From assembly GCA_020850715.1 (NCBI GenBank), contig JADZED010000051.1, positions 1-42,710 on the forward strand: a stretch of DNA of 42,710 nt. Direction: 5' to 3'. This DNA is from Acidobacteriota bacterium. Its GTDB lineage: Bacteria > Acidobacteriota > Vicinamibacteria > Vicinamibacterales > CAVVIG01. Position numbers and translations under genes: made by a program. Below, one piece after another: positions 32,216-41,238 of this stretch; position 1 is the stretch's first letter; each line of letters starts with the position of its first letter. The notes under the pieces are model-generated. The model ran no database searches and was not told the DNA's origin. It saw only the letters and a program-made list of their open reading frames with translations.

Positions 32216-33451
32216 CTACTTCGGCGTCACCCGGAACAGCCCGCCGGGGTTGGCATCCTCGATCATCCAGAGGGCGCCGTCGGGCGCGACGGCGACGTCG
32301 CGGATGCGGTGCCCGACGCTCCACCGCTCTGCCGGCGCCGCGCCGCCCTTTCCGTCGAACGTAACACGAACGAGCGTCATGCTCGCCAGGCTCCCGATCA
32401 ACGCGGAGCCCTGCCACTGCGGGAACATCGCACCCGAGTAGAAGACGAAGTTGCCCGGCGCGATCACCGGCGTCCAGTAGATGACCGGCTTGGCCAGATC
32501 GGGCCGCGTGTCGGGGCTCGCGATCGGAACGCCGTTGTAGTTGGTCGCATAGGAAACGAGCGGCCACCCGTAGTTCTTCCCCGGCTCGATCAGGTTCAGC
32601 TCGTCGCCGCCGCGCGGGCCGTGTTCGATCTCCCAGAGCCGTCCGTCGGGCGCGAACGCGAGACCGTACGGCGTGCGATGGCCGGTCGTCCATGTTTCGG
32701 CCGGCGTCAGGTTCGGTCCCGGATACACGTAGGTGCGCACCACGGGCGCCGTCTTCGCCGCTTCCGTGTCGCGCGGCGGATTGATCACCGGCACGCTCCC
32801 CGCACCGGTCTTCCCTGCCATCGGATTGCCGGGGGCCGGCTTGCCGTCGAGCGTCAGGCGCAGGATCTTGCCGAGCGGCTGGTTCGGATCCTGCGCGGGC
32901 GTCATTCGCTGGCGTTCGCCGACGGCCAGGAACAGGTACTGGCCGTCCGGAGAAAACGCGACGGCGGCGCCGAACTGGCCGCCGCGGCCCCGCATCCCAT
33001 CGCGCCAGATCACGCGAAGGTCCTCGAGGCTCGCCGTGTCGGCGCCGATGGCGAGGCGCGCGCGCGCCAACGCGAGGCTCGAGCCGTCGTCACCCGGTTC
33101 CGAGTACGTCAGGTAGACGGAGCGATCGGTGGCGTAGCGCGGCGAGAGGAACACGCCGAGCATGCCCCCCTGCCCCTGCCATAGCACGGGCGGCACGTTG
33201 GCAATCGGCGTCTTCGCGCCCTGCGGTGTCACGAGCCAGACCGGGCCGACCTTCTCGGTGACGATCATGCGTCCATCGGGCAGGAATGCGATGCGCCAGG
33301 GAAGATTGAAGGTCGCCACCTGCGTCACCGTGAACGGCTGGGTCGATTCGGCCCGCTGGGTGCCGGCGTTGATCTGCGCCTGCGCGAGCGCCGGCAGCGC
33401 CATCAGTGCCAGGACGCCACCGACCAGAGATGTCAGGGGTGTATTCTTCAT
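32216..33451 (-). CDS. Periplasmic PQQ-dependent aldose sugar dehydrogenase (YliI type)
   Basis: 411 residues. The signal peptide ends near ALPALAQAQ. Six-bladed propeller repeats include NLPWRIAFLPDGRMIVTEKVGPVW, GGMLGVFLSPRYATDRSVYLTYS, and GHRTPYGLAFAPDGRLWEIEHGPRGGDELNLIEPGKNYGWP, the last being the hallmark of the YliI/soluble aldose dehydrogenase group, which oxidises sugars using PQQ. No PQQ biosynthesis genes are in the window. The ATG at 33451 begins the signal peptide directly; an upstream in-frame ATG (33469) adds six residues only. Confidence 0.9.
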   Translation of the reverse strand: MKNTPLTSLVGGVLALMALPALAQAQINAGTQRAESTQPFTVTQVATFNLPWRIAFLPDGRMIVTEKVGPVWLVTPQGAKTPIANVPPVLWQGQGGMLGVFLSPRYATDRSVYLTYSEPGDDGSSLALARARLAIGADTASLEDLRVIWRDGMRGRGGQFGAAVAFSPDGQYLFLAVGERQRMTPAQDPNQPLGKILRLTLDGKPAPGNPMAGKTGAGSVPVINPPRDTEAAKTAPVVRTYVYPGPNLTPAETWTTGHRTPYGLAFAPDGRLWEIEHGPRGGDELNLIEPGKNYGWPLVSYATNYNGVPIASPDTRPDLAKPVIYWTPVIAPGNFVFYSGAMFPQWQGSALIGSLASMTLVRVTFDGKGGAAPAERWSVGHRIRDVAVAPDGALWMIEDANPGGLFRVTPK

Positions 33452-33517
33452 CGCGATTGAGTTGACCACAAGGGCAGGGGCGGCGGCAATCGAAAAGGCG
33501 CGGGCGGACCCGACGCG

Positions 33518-36223
33518 CTACTCGGCGCGCAGCACCTTCACCGGGTCCACGCGCGTGGCGCGCAGCGCCGGCGGCAGACTGGCCGCCGCGACCGTGGCCA
33601 GTACCGCCAGCGGCACGGCAATGAAGGTGGCCGGGTCGGTGCGGCTGACGCCGAACACGAAGGCCGTCAAGAGGTGCGAGCCCGCGAGGGCGCCCGCCAA
33701 TCCAATCCCCACACCCGCCGAGGCCAGCCACAGGCCGTCGCTCAGCACCGAGCGCATTACCGCGGCGCGGCTCGCGCCCAGCGCCATGCGGAGGCCGAGC
33801 TCCGGCGCACGCTCCGCGACCATGTAGCTCAGCACGCCGTGTACCCCGACAAGGGCCAGCAGCACGGCCAGCAGGGCGAACAGCGTCATCAGCCTGGCGT
33901 TGAGTCGGGGCCTGGCGATGCTCGCCGACGCCGCCGCCTGCAGCGGTTCGACGCCGTACAGCGCAATCTGCGGATCGATGCCGCGCACGGCCTGTCGGAC
34001 GCCTCCGACGGCGGAGGTCGGATCCGCGCTCGCGGTTCGGAGCAGCAGCGTGAGCTGCTGGGACGGCGATTGCGCCATGGGCGCATAGACGGCCGGATCG
34101 GTCGGCGCGTCGACGCCTCGGAACTTCTCGTTGCCGATGACGCCCACGATGCGGCGCGTGATGCCCCAGAACCTGATCTGGCGGCCGACGGCCGTGCCGT
34201 CCGGGAAATAGCGCCCGGCCGCCGCCTGGTTGATGAGAACGACCGGCGCGGCGTCTGCGTCGTCGCCGGCATTCACGTTCCGTCCCTCCAGAAGCGGGAC
34301 GGCCAGCGTCTCGAGATACCCCGGCGTGAGCGCACGCGTGCGGATCTCCGGATGCCCGGCCGACTCCTGCTCGCGCCCCACGATCGCAAACGAGTTGGTG
34401 CTCCCCGATTCGAGCGGCGAGTTCACCGCCAGCGCAGCGGAATCGACGCCGGGGATCGCGCGAACGGCCTGCAGGAGCCGCGCGTCGAAGCCGGCGATCT
34501 CAGGAGCGTCGGGAAATCTGGAAAAGAGGACCGGATACCGGTTGGCTGGAAGCTGCAACTGGATCTTGAGCACTCGCGACGCGTCGAATCCGGGGTCCAC
34601 CCCCTGCAGGCGCCACAGGGTCCGCACGAGGACGCCTGCCCCGACCACGAGCATCACGGCAGCCGCGACTTCGCTCACCACGAGGGCCCGGCGCACCCGC
34701 CGCGCGCCGCGGCTCGCGGCGAGGCGGCCGGCGCCGCTCGCCTTGAGCATCTGCTGCAGCTCGAGCCCACGCGCCTGGAATGCCGGCAGCAGGCCGAACG
34801 CGAACGCCACCAGCGCCGCGAGTCCGGCGGCATGGGCGAGGACCGGCCCGTTCAGTGCCGCCATGTCGAGGCGCGGCACGTCGGGCGGAGCCAGCGTGAT
34901 CAGCGCCTCGAGGCCGATGTAGGCCAGCCCGACGCCGGCGGCGCTCCCAAGAGTCACGAGCAGGAGCGATTCGGCCAGGAACTGGCGGCCCAGGCGGCCC
35001 GGTCCCGCTCCCAGCGCACGCCGCAGCGCGACCTCGCGCGCACGCGTCGCCGTCCGGGCCAGGAGCAGGCTTGCGACGTTGGCGCAGGTCACCAGCAGCA
35101 GCAGCGTCACGGCGCCCAGCAGCAGCACGAGCGGCGGACGAACGGATCCGAAGGTCACCTCGCCGTAGCTCTCGAGGTTCACCCCGCGGTTCTTGTTGAC
35201 CTGATACTGCCGCTCCAGGTCGGCACCGATCGCGCCCAACTCGTCCTGCGCCGACGCCAGGGTCGCGTCCGGCGCCAGCCGCCCGAGCGTGAGGAACGGA
35301 TGCGTTTCGCGGGGGAATGCGTCCGCCGTGGGCCGCACGGCAAGCCAGAGGCCGACGTGATCGCCGATGAACGTCGACGCGTAGTCCGCGCGTTGATGCA
35401 CCTGCCGGATTCCCAGGTCCGCCGAGCGCGGCGCCACGCCGACCACGGTCGTGGGACGGCCGTCCACCGTGATGGTCCGACCCACGATGCCGGCGTCCGC
35501 CCGGTAGTGCGACCGCCAGAACCCTTCGCCCACGATGGCCACGCTGGCGCCCACGACTCTCGCATCTCCGATCGTGCCTTCATCGGCGCGGAACAGGCGC
35601 CCCGCCAGCGGCTGCACGCCAAGGAGCGCCAGCAGGTTGGGGGTCACGTAGAGCGCCGGCACCCGTTCGGGCTCGCCACCGCCAGTCAGCGTGATGTCAG
35701 CGCCGGCGACGCTTCCGATCGCCGAGAGCGTCCGGCTCCGGTCGCGAAAGTCGACGACGTCGGGCCACGAGGCCGGTTCGTGACGTGTGCCGCTCCCCCG
35801 GTCGGTCTCCCAGACCATGACCAGGCGGTCCGGGTCCTGAAAGGGCGATGGTTGCAGGAGCACCGCGTACACGGCGCTGAAGACGGCGGTGTTGGCGCCA
35901 ATCCCGAGCGCGAGGGTGAGGATGACGGCGACGGCGAAGGTCGGGCGCCGCGCGAGCAGCCGCCAGCCGTGGCGCAGATCGCGGCACGATTCCTCGAGGA
36001 GATTCAACCCCCGCGCGTCCCGCGTCTCCTCGCGGAACCGTTCGACGCCGCCGAATTGCAGCAGCGCCCGACGGTGCGCCTGGTCGCGGCTCAGGCCGCG
36101 CGCCACGCCGGCCTCGACCTCGCGTTCCACGTGGTCGCGCAGTTCGTCGCGCAGCGCACGCTCCGCTTCGTCGCGGCGCCAGAGTGCCCGACACTGCAGC
36201 CAGAGTCCTCGCAGCCGGTCCAT
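33518..36223 (-). CDS. ADOP-type ABC transporter permease (MacB/FtsX)
   Basis: 901 residues. An N-terminal permease prefix domain (MDRLRGLWLQCRALWRRDEAERALRDELRDHVE..., to about 80) is followed by two MacB periplasmic core/FtsX halves: TFAVAVILTLALGIGANTAVFSAVYAVLLQ, TLLLLVTCANVASLLLART (first FtsX), and LARLMTLFALLAVLLALVGVHGVLSYMVAERAPELGLRMALGA (second). This duplicated form is the acidobacterial orphan permease. No ATPase gene is adjacent, as expected for this group. The ATG at 36223 lies 17 bases after the PadR stop, so the two form an operon. The transported substrate is unknown. Confidence 0.95.
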   Translation of the reverse strand: MDRLRGLWLQCRALWRRDEAERALRDELRDHVEREVEAGVARGLSRDQAHRRALLQFGGVERFREETRDARGLNLLEESCRDLRHGWRLLARRPTFAVAVILTLALGIGANTAVFSAVYAVLLQPSPFQDPDRLVMVWETDRGSGTRHEPASWPDVVDFRDRSRTLSAIGSVAGADITLTGGGEPERVPALYVTPNLLALLGVQPLAGRLFRADEGTIGDARVVGASVAIVGEGFWRSHYRADAGIVGRTITVDGRPTTVVGVAPRSADLGIRQVHQRADYASTFIGDHVGLWLAVRPTADAFPRETHPFLTLGRLAPDATLASAQDELGAIGADLERQYQVNKNRGVNLESYGEVTFGSVRPPLVLLLGAVTLLLLVTCANVASLLLARTATRAREVALRRALGAGPGRLGRQFLAESLLLVTLGSAAGVGLAYIGLEALITLAPPDVPRLDMAALNGPVLAHAAGLAALVAFAFGLLPAFQARGLELQQMLKASGAGRLAASRGARRVRRALVVSEVAAAVMLVVGAGVLVRTLWRLQGVDPGFDASRVLKIQLQLPANRYPVLFSRFPDAPEIAGFDARLLQAVRAIPGVDSAALAVNSPLESGSTNSFAIVGREQESAGHPEIRTRALTPGYLETLAVPLLEGRNVNAGDDADAAPVVLINQAAAGRYFPDGTAVGRQIRFWGITRRIVGVIGNEKFRGVDAPTDPAVYAPMAQSPSQQLTLLLRTASADPTSAVGGVRQAVRGIDPQIALYGVEPLQAAASASIARPRLNARLMTLFALLAVLLALVGVHGVLSYMVAERAPELGLRMALGASRAAVMRSVLSDGLWLASAGVGIGLAGALAGSHLLTAFVFGVSRTDPATFIAVPLAVLATVAAASLPPALRATRVDPVKVLRAE

Positions 36224-36240
36224 GACGTCTTTTCGCGCGG

Positions 36241-36573
36241 CTATCGGTGCGCCAGCACCATCTCGATGGCGGACGAGAACTTGCGCCAGGTCGCCAGCTC
36301 GGCCTGGAGCCGTCGGCGCCCGGTCGGGGTGAGTCGATAGAACCGGGCGCGGCGATTGTTCTCGCTCGCGCCCCACGACGCGGCGATCCAGCCGCGGTAT
36401 TCGAGACGGTGCAGGGCCGGGTACAGCGAGCCCTGGTTCACCTGCAGCACGTCGCCCGAGACCTGCTGGATGCGCTGCGCCACCCCCCAGCCGTGCATGG
36501 CTTCGACCGACAGCGCTTTCAGGATCAGCAGGTCGAGGGTTCCCTGCAGGACGTCTGGCGTGGACGGCGGCAT
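36241..36573 (-). CDS. PadR-family transcriptional repressor
   Basis: 110 residues: LQGTLDLLILKALSVEAMHGWGVAQRIQQ, VNQGSLYPALHRLEYRGWI and RFYRLTPTGRRRLQAELATWRKF form the winged helix and short C-terminal helix of small PadR regulators. It heads the operon with the ADOP permease and likely represses it. A strong inverted repeat (36591-36628) covers the promoter region 18-55 bases upstream of the ATG. GGAGGAG precedes the start. Confidence 0.95.
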   Translation of the reverse strand: MPPSTPDVLQGTLDLLILKALSVEAMHGWGVAQRIQQVSGDVLQVNQGSLYPALHRLEYRGWIAASWGASENNRRARFYRLTPTGRRRLQAELATWRKFSSAIEMVLAHR

Positions 36574-36590
36574 CTGGACGCTCCTCCTAG

Positions 36591-36628
36591 ATGTTCGACA
36601 AGAGACTATGCTCTCTCTTGTAGAACAT
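36591..36628. promoter_or_regulatory. Likely PadR operator
   Basis: ATGTTCGACAAGAGA and TCTCTTGTAGAACAT are near-perfect inverted copies (one mismatch in the 14-bp arms 36592-36605 and 36614-36627) around an 8-base centre. The outer ATGT...ACAT matches the motif usual for PadR binding. It lies upstream of the padR-like gene, so autorepression is likely. Confidence 0.65.
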
Positions 36629-36639
36629 CAAGGGGTCGC

Positions 36640-36695
36640 GGCGACCGCGTCTCGGCGGTCGCCGGAGGCGGGTGGCCCCGTTTGGAGCCACCCGC
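36640..36695 (-). terminator. Tandem hairpins between BON gene and PadR promoter
   Basis: Two perfect 9-bp stems lie side by side: GGCGACCGC/GCGGTCGCC (36640-36663, loop of 6) and GCGGGTGGC/GCCACCCGC (36668-36695, loop of 10). They are 27-82 bases past the stop of the triple-BON gene in its direction of transcription. Neither is followed by a U-tract, so termination would have to be hairpin- or Rho-assisted. Confidence 0.45.
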
Positions 36696-36721
36696 GCACG
36701 CGCGTCACGACGACCGCGGGG

Positions 36722-37372
36722 CTACGGCGTCACCGAGAGTCGATCGTCCACCTGCGTGACGCCGGGCGCCGCCCACGCCGCCCGCTCGGCTTCTTCCCGC
36801 TCCGCCCACGAGCGCACGTTGCCGCTGAGGATGACCTTGCCGTCGGTCGCGGTCACGTTGATGCGCCGGGCGTCGATCTCGGCGCTGCGCTTGAACGCCG
36901 CTTCGATCTTGTCCCGCACGTCTCCCCATCGGACGTGCGGCTCGACCGTGATGCCGTTGTTCACCCCGCGCACCCCGGTCAGATCCCGGACGGCACGCGC
37001 CGCGGCGTCCTTCTGATACTGCCAGTCCACGCTGCCGTTGAGCGTCACCCAGCCGCTGCTGACGGCGACCGCGACCCGCTCGGTCGGTACCATGGTGTTC
37101 CACTGCAGCGCGTTCACCGCCGCCTGCGCGATGTCAGAGTCGGTACGCTCGCGTTCGCCCGGCAGCCGGACGTTGAGATCGTTGGCGACCGCTTCGACGC
37201 CGTACACGCGCAGCGTCACCCGTTCGGCCGTGGCCCGCGCGGCATAGCTCGTCACGTCGCCCCGCAGCGTCACCACGCCGTTGTCGACGCTCACGCCGAT
37301 ATCGGCGGCGTCGAAGCTCGGTTCCCAGTTCAGCGCGTCCTCGACGTGTCGCTTGAGATCCTTGTCGTCCAT
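36722..37372 (-). CDS. Triple BON-domain protein
   Basis: 216 residues with three BON modules of about 65-70 residues: first DDKDLKRHVEDALNWEPSFDAADIGVSVDNGVVTLRGDV, second DSDIAQAAVNALQWNTMVPTERVAVAVSSGWVTLNGSV, third WGDVRDKIEAAFKRSAEIDARRINVTATDGKVILSGNV. BON domains bind phospholipid membranes or anionic ligands. There is no signal peptide, unlike OsmY, so it is probably cytoplasmic or peripheral. Single gene with its own hairpin terminator downstream. Confidence 0.9.
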   Translation of the reverse strand: MDDKDLKRHVEDALNWEPSFDAADIGVSVDNGVVTLRGDVTSYAARATAERVTLRVYGVEAVANDLNVRLPGERERTDSDIAQAAVNALQWNTMVPTERVAVAVSSGWVTLNGSVDWQYQKDAAARAVRDLTGVRGVNNGITVEPHVRWGDVRDKIEAAFKRSAEIDARRINVTATDGKVILSGNVRSWAEREEAERAAWAAPGVTQVDDRLSVTP

Positions 37373-37587
37373 GATCGTGTCCTCCTCGGCCCAATCTCAG
37401 CCTCGCCGTGTCGATGGCCCGCCCGGCCTGCCCTGCACGGGGCGCGTCCACGAATCGAACAGGCGCGAGCAGGCGCGACCCGGTCCGGCGTGGCGGGTGC
37501 AACGCCTGTTCCGGTACGAGCAGCCATTCGCGGGCGATGATGCGGCGTTCCGCGCGCAACGGCAGAGCCGCCGACCGTGCCCGGCTG

Positions 37588-38649
37588 TTATCGCGAGGCG
37601 GCCAGCAGGGGCGAGTGCGTGAGCAGGCGCCAATAGGCGTCCAGGAAGCGCTCGTAGGCGCGCTTGCCGGCGCGGACCAGCGGGTTCGATGCGATATCGG
37701 CGCGAACGACGAGGGGCGCGCTGGTGAGGAGCTCGCGATCGGATCGGCGCCGGATGCGACGGGCCAGCGCGCGATCGCGCGGCAGGGCCGGCAGCATCGC
37801 CATCAGCCCGGCCACGGCGCGCAGATACGTCCAGCCGTGTCCCTGCGCGGCGAGCACCAGGCACTGCAGCGGCTCGTAGATCGCGAGCGCCGGGATGAGG
37901 CAGAGAATCGTCCGGGCTTCGTAGTTCTTCAGAATGAAGTGCCAGCGATTCCGAATCTGGTAATAGAACAGCCACGTGCCGCGTGGCCGGCTGTTGTGGA
38001 TCGCCAGCGCCTGCGGCACTTCGAGAATCCGGTATCCCGCCATCCTGATCCGGTGCGTGAAGTCGCCGTCCTCTTTCCCGATGAAGTAGCGCTCGTCGAA
38101 CAGGCCGACCTCGATCGCCGCCTCGCGGTCGAGCAGGAGCGCGCAGGTGGGCGCGACGCCGACATCGAGCGCGTCGCCCCCTCGCTCCGCCAGCGCACGA
38201 TCGCGCCAGGGATTGATGCCTTCGCAGATGTAGTGGAGCGATCCGCCCGCGTACTGGATCGCGTCCGGCCGGTCCGCGTGCACCACGATGGGGCTGCCGA
38301 CCTTGATCGACCCGTCGCCGGACATGGGCGCGTGCAGCCGCCGCACCATGTCCGGCTGGATGCGCACGTCGCCGTCCATGAGGAGCACGAACCGTCGCGA
38401 CGCCTCCACGATGCCCAGATTCCGCCCGGGATCGGGGCCGGCATTGCGCGGCAGACGCCGTACCCGAACCTGGGGATGGTCGCGCGCCATCCAGGCGGCG
38501 GTGCCGTCGGTACTGGCCACGTCGACGAGCGTGATGCGCCCGGCGGGACAGCCGGCGTCGAACAGCGACTGCAGCGTTCCCTGCAGCGTCGCACCGTTGT
38601 TGTGAGCCACGATGGCGACATCGACATCGTCTGGAAACGCGGGGGTCAT
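37588..38649 (-). CDS. Family 2 glycosyltransferase (GT-A)
   Basis: 353 residues. The GT2 fold begins DVDVAIVAHNNGATLQGTLQSL; VDVASTDGTAAW and LPRNAGPDPGRNLGI follow, and the metal-binding DGD is in FVLLMDGDVRIQPDMV. YFIGKEDGDFTHRIRMAGYRI carries the acceptor-side ED motif. A hydrophobic stretch (ILCLIPALAIYEPLQCLVLAA) suggests membrane association. It likely adds a sugar to an envelope or exopolysaccharide lipid-linked intermediate; no other polysaccharide genes are nearby to define it. Confidence 0.88.
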   Translation of the reverse strand: MTPAFPDDVDVAIVAHNNGATLQGTLQSLFDAGCPAGRITLVDVASTDGTAAWMARDHPQVRVRRLPRNAGPDPGRNLGIVEASRRFVLLMDGDVRIQPDMVRRLHAPMSGDGSIKVGSPIVVHADRPDAIQYAGGSLHYICEGINPWRDRALAERGGDALDVGVAPTCALLLDREAAIEVGLFDERYFIGKEDGDFTHRIRMAGYRILEVPQALAIHNSRPRGTWLFYYQIRNRWHFILKNYEARTILCLIPALAIYEPLQCLVLAAQGHGWTYLRAVAGLMAMLPALPRDRALARRIRRRSDRELLTSAPLVVRADIASNPLVRAGKRAYERFLDAYWRLLTHSPLLAASR

Positions 38650-38696
38650 CGGGGGCAGGCCGCTCGCGCCGGCCGAACGCCTCGGCGCAGGAAGAG

Positions 38697-38744
38697 GCGC
38701 CCATGTCGACGCTCCCGCACGGGCGGGGGCGTCGACATGGGCGC
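38697..38744. terminator. 22-bp stem hairpin between the P1 peptidase and GT2 genes
   Basis: CGCCCATGTCGACGC (38698-38712) and GCGTCGACATGGGCG (38729-38743) are exact inverted copies. The stem continues inward through a T:G pair and CCCGC/GCGGG to an ACGG loop, and outward by one G:C. It lies 29 bases past the P1 peptidase stop and 48 bases before the GT2 start, both on the minus strand. There is no U-tract on either strand, so a terminator role is inferred. Confidence 0.5.
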
Positions 38745-38772
38745 GGCGGTGGAAAAGGCGGCGGTCAGGCGC

Positions 38773-40056
38773 TCACCAGGCGGTCGGTCCGTACGTCCCC
38801 TTCATCAGCCGGCGCAGATCCTCGTGCGGCAGGGCCCGCCGGACGTTGCCGTTCATGCCGGTGATGGTCTTCGCGCCGACCATGGCATTGATGATCGCCT
38901 CTTCGGTCGCCTGGATGGTGGCGTCGAAGATCGGCCCCAACGCCCAGTTCGGCATCATCTCGAGCTGCGCCTTCGGCAGCGTGCTCGTGTCCGCCCCGCT
39001 GAGCCGGCGCGGCGGCACGGCGGCGCCGCGGTTGGCCGTGGAGAAGGAAACGAAGATGTCGCCCGAGCCGTCGCCCGACGTGCCGCCGACGCGGCCCAGG
39101 CCGAGCGTGGCCCGCCGCGCCAGCCGATCGAGCTGCGCCCCCACGACCGGGGCGTTGGTGGCGACAACGATGATGATCGAGCCCATGTCGTAACGCAGAT
39201 CCCCGTAGATCTCGGCGTTCGCATTCTGCTGGTTCACGAGCTGGCCCACGGCCACGCCGCCGATGCGCAGCTCTCTTGCCGAGCCGGTGTTGCACTGGAC
39301 GAAGACGCCGACCGTGTAGCCTCCTGCGGCCGCCGGCACGACGCGGGACGCGGTGCCGGAACCGCCCTTGAAGCCGAAGCATCCCATCCCGGCTCCGCCG
39401 CCCACATTGCCTTCGGCCAGCGGGCCGGTCGCCGCGGTGTCAATGGCGTGCCAGGTATCGGGGGTGGTGATGGTGTAACCGTGGAACCCGTTGTAGAAGC
39501 CGTCCCAGGTCTCGGCCACCACCGGCAGCGACCAGGGGTACTGGGTCCCTTTGTGCTCGATCTCCCAACCGATGACCGCGTCGCGCACCGTGCCGACGAT
39601 ATCGGTGCCGGTGATCATGATCGGCCCTTCGAGGAAGCCCGACTCCTGCACCCAGTGGATGCCCGTCATCTCGCCGTTGCCGTTCTGCGAGAAGAAGCCG
39701 CCGAACACGGGATCGTGGAAATCCTTGCCGCGCGGCAGGATGGCGGTGATGCCGGTGACCACCCGGTCGGTGACCGCCACCTTCGCGCCGCTGCCGGTCG
39801 TCAACTGGTTGTTCTCGGAGATCAACGTCGTATAGCCGACCTCCACCCCCGGGACGTCCGTGATGGCGTTCAGGGGCCCGGGGGTCCCCTCGAAGGGGGC
39901 GCCGAGGTCGCGGGCCCGCTCCACGGCCGGCGTCGCGCCGCCGGAAGCTGTCTGCGCGGCCTGGCCGGCGAGCGTGCCGCCGGCGGCCAGGCACATCAGC
40001 GTGGTGATGCTCCAACCGAGCCGTCGCGGCGGAACGGAATAGAACGAGCGCATCAT
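38773..40056 (-). CDS. Secreted P1-family (DmpA/S58) aminopeptidase
   Basis: 427 residues. A signal peptide (WSITTLMCLAAGGTLAGQA) is followed by the family blocks ITDVPGVEVGYTTL, TGITAILPRG, VFGGFFSQNGNGEMTGIHWVQESG and GNVGGGAGMGCFGFKGGSGTASR. The last contains the autoprocessing site and nucleophile of DmpA-like enzymes, which self-cleave to alpha and beta chains. Substrates are N-terminal D- or L-residues or beta-peptides. It starts at 40056 with AGGAGAGG upstream (an adjacent ATG at 40053 is equivalent). Confidence 0.92.
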   Translation of the reverse strand: MMRSFYSVPPRRLGWSITTLMCLAAGGTLAGQAAQTASGGATPAVERARDLGAPFEGTPGPLNAITDVPGVEVGYTTLISENNQLTTGSGAKVAVTDRVVTGITAILPRGKDFHDPVFGGFFSQNGNGEMTGIHWVQESGFLEGPIMITGTDIVGTVRDAVIGWEIEHKGTQYPWSLPVVAETWDGFYNGFHGYTITTPDTWHAIDTAATGPLAEGNVGGGAGMGCFGFKGGSGTASRVVPAAAGGYTVGVFVQCNTGSARELRIGGVAVGQLVNQQNANAEIYGDLRYDMGSIIIVVATNAPVVGAQLDRLARRATLGLGRVGGTSGDGSGDIFVSFSTANRGAAVPPRRLSGADTSTLPKAQLEMMPNWALGPIFDATIQATEEAIINAMVGAKTITGMNGNVRRALPHEDLRRLMKGTYGPTAW

Positions 40057-40227
40057 GTGGACCTCTCCTGTTGAACGCAGGCAGGGCGTCAGGCCGCTGC
40101 CGCGGCGATCCGGGCGCCACATCATGCACCTTCTCAGGGCCGAATGCCAATCATCGTCTCCACTCAGGCGTCCAAGGCGAACGCGCCGGTACGCGACGCG
40201 CCGTGGTGCGCCTTCGGCGGCGTGGGC

Positions 40228-41238
40228 TCAGGAGAGCGGTTCGCCCATGGCGGCGGCGCACGCTCGGCGGATCCGCGCGAGCATGGCCGGATCGGCGGCC
40301 GGATCGGCGGGCACGCCCAGATCGTCGTCCAGTGCGAGCTCGAGCTTCAGCCACCAGCGCGGTTCGTAGGCCGCGCGCAATGGCACGCCGGCGAGATCGC
40401 CGATCGTGCCGTAGGTGATGGTGAACCGCGTCGTGTCGCCGGTCGCGAGGGTGCCGATCTCGAACTCGCCGCGCACCGCACGCTGGTAGGTCTTCTTCCC
40501 GACCGTCAGCGCGTCGATGCGCTTCTCGCTGCGGAGCCGCAGCTCGTACTGGCCCCCTTTGTAGAGATATCTCACCGGCGCCGCGCGGTGCGGCGCCCCG
40601 GCCCGCGCCGCCTGCACGCTTCCGCTGATCAGGCGATCGAGCGCGGCGAGGAAGCCGGGCGCGGTGCCCGGCAGCCGCGTCGTCTCGTGACTCGTCCATC
40701 GCGGCGCCGATGCGACCGCGTCGAGCAGACGGTCGAAGTGCCGGTAGCTGACGCCCCTGGGAACGATCACCGTCGTCGTCCACGCTCGTGCCTGGGTCGC
40801 GCCCACGGCCGCGCAGAGGACGCCGAATGCGGCGTCGTCGCGGCCCAGCGCCAGCTCCGCCTCGCTGAGCGATGCCGCGTCGTTGACGCTGCGGATGCCG
40901 AACACGCCGGCCCGATCGCCGTGCATCTCTTCGCGGATGTAGCCCCAGGCGTCGACGCCGCGTGGCGCGCGCTCGGGGTCGGCGCCAATCAGGAGATCCA
41001 GGGCGCGCCCGCTGTCGTCCAGCGGCTGCCATGTCAGCCGTGCTCCACCGACATTGTTGTTGCCAATCCAGAAGAGGAGCGGCCGCACCTTGCCGACAAG
41101 ACGGTAGCGATGATCGCCCTCGCGCGGAAGGGCCGACACCGGCTCGTCCTGCCCAACGGGAACGGGACTTGGCGATTGCGGCGCCGCCGGCGGCGCCCAG
41201 ACAGCCGCCAGCGTCAGCGCGACGAGGGTCCGCTTCAC
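40228..41238 (-). CDS. Unknown secreted protein
   Basis: 336 residues. GTG at 41238 (MKRTLVALTLAAVWAPPAAPQ, a signal peptide) is preferred because GAGGTG lies six bases upstream; an ATG at 41250 is in frame. The mature region contains YRLVGKVRPLLFWIGNNNVGGARLTWQ, RGVDAWGYIREEMHGDRAGVFGI and YRHFDRLLDAVASAP, then a beta-rich end (YELRLRSEKRIDALTVGKKTYQRAVRGEFEIGTLATGDTTRFTITYG). No family is recognised; no catalytic motif is obvious. Monocistronic. Confidence 0.75.
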   Translation of the reverse strand: MKRTLVALTLAAVWAPPAAPQSPSPVPVGQDEPVSALPREGDHRYRLVGKVRPLLFWIGNNNVGGARLTWQPLDDSGRALDLLIGADPERAPRGVDAWGYIREEMHGDRAGVFGIRSVNDAASLSEAELALGRDDAAFGVLCAAVGATQARAWTTTVIVPRGVSYRHFDRLLDAVASAPRWTSHETTRLPGTAPGFLAALDRLISGSVQAARAGAPHRAAPVRYLYKGGQYELRLRSEKRIDALTVGKKTYQRAVRGEFEIGTLATGDTTRFTITYGTIGDLAGVPLRAAYEPRWWLKLELALDDDLGVPADPAADPAMLARIRRACAAAMGEPLS

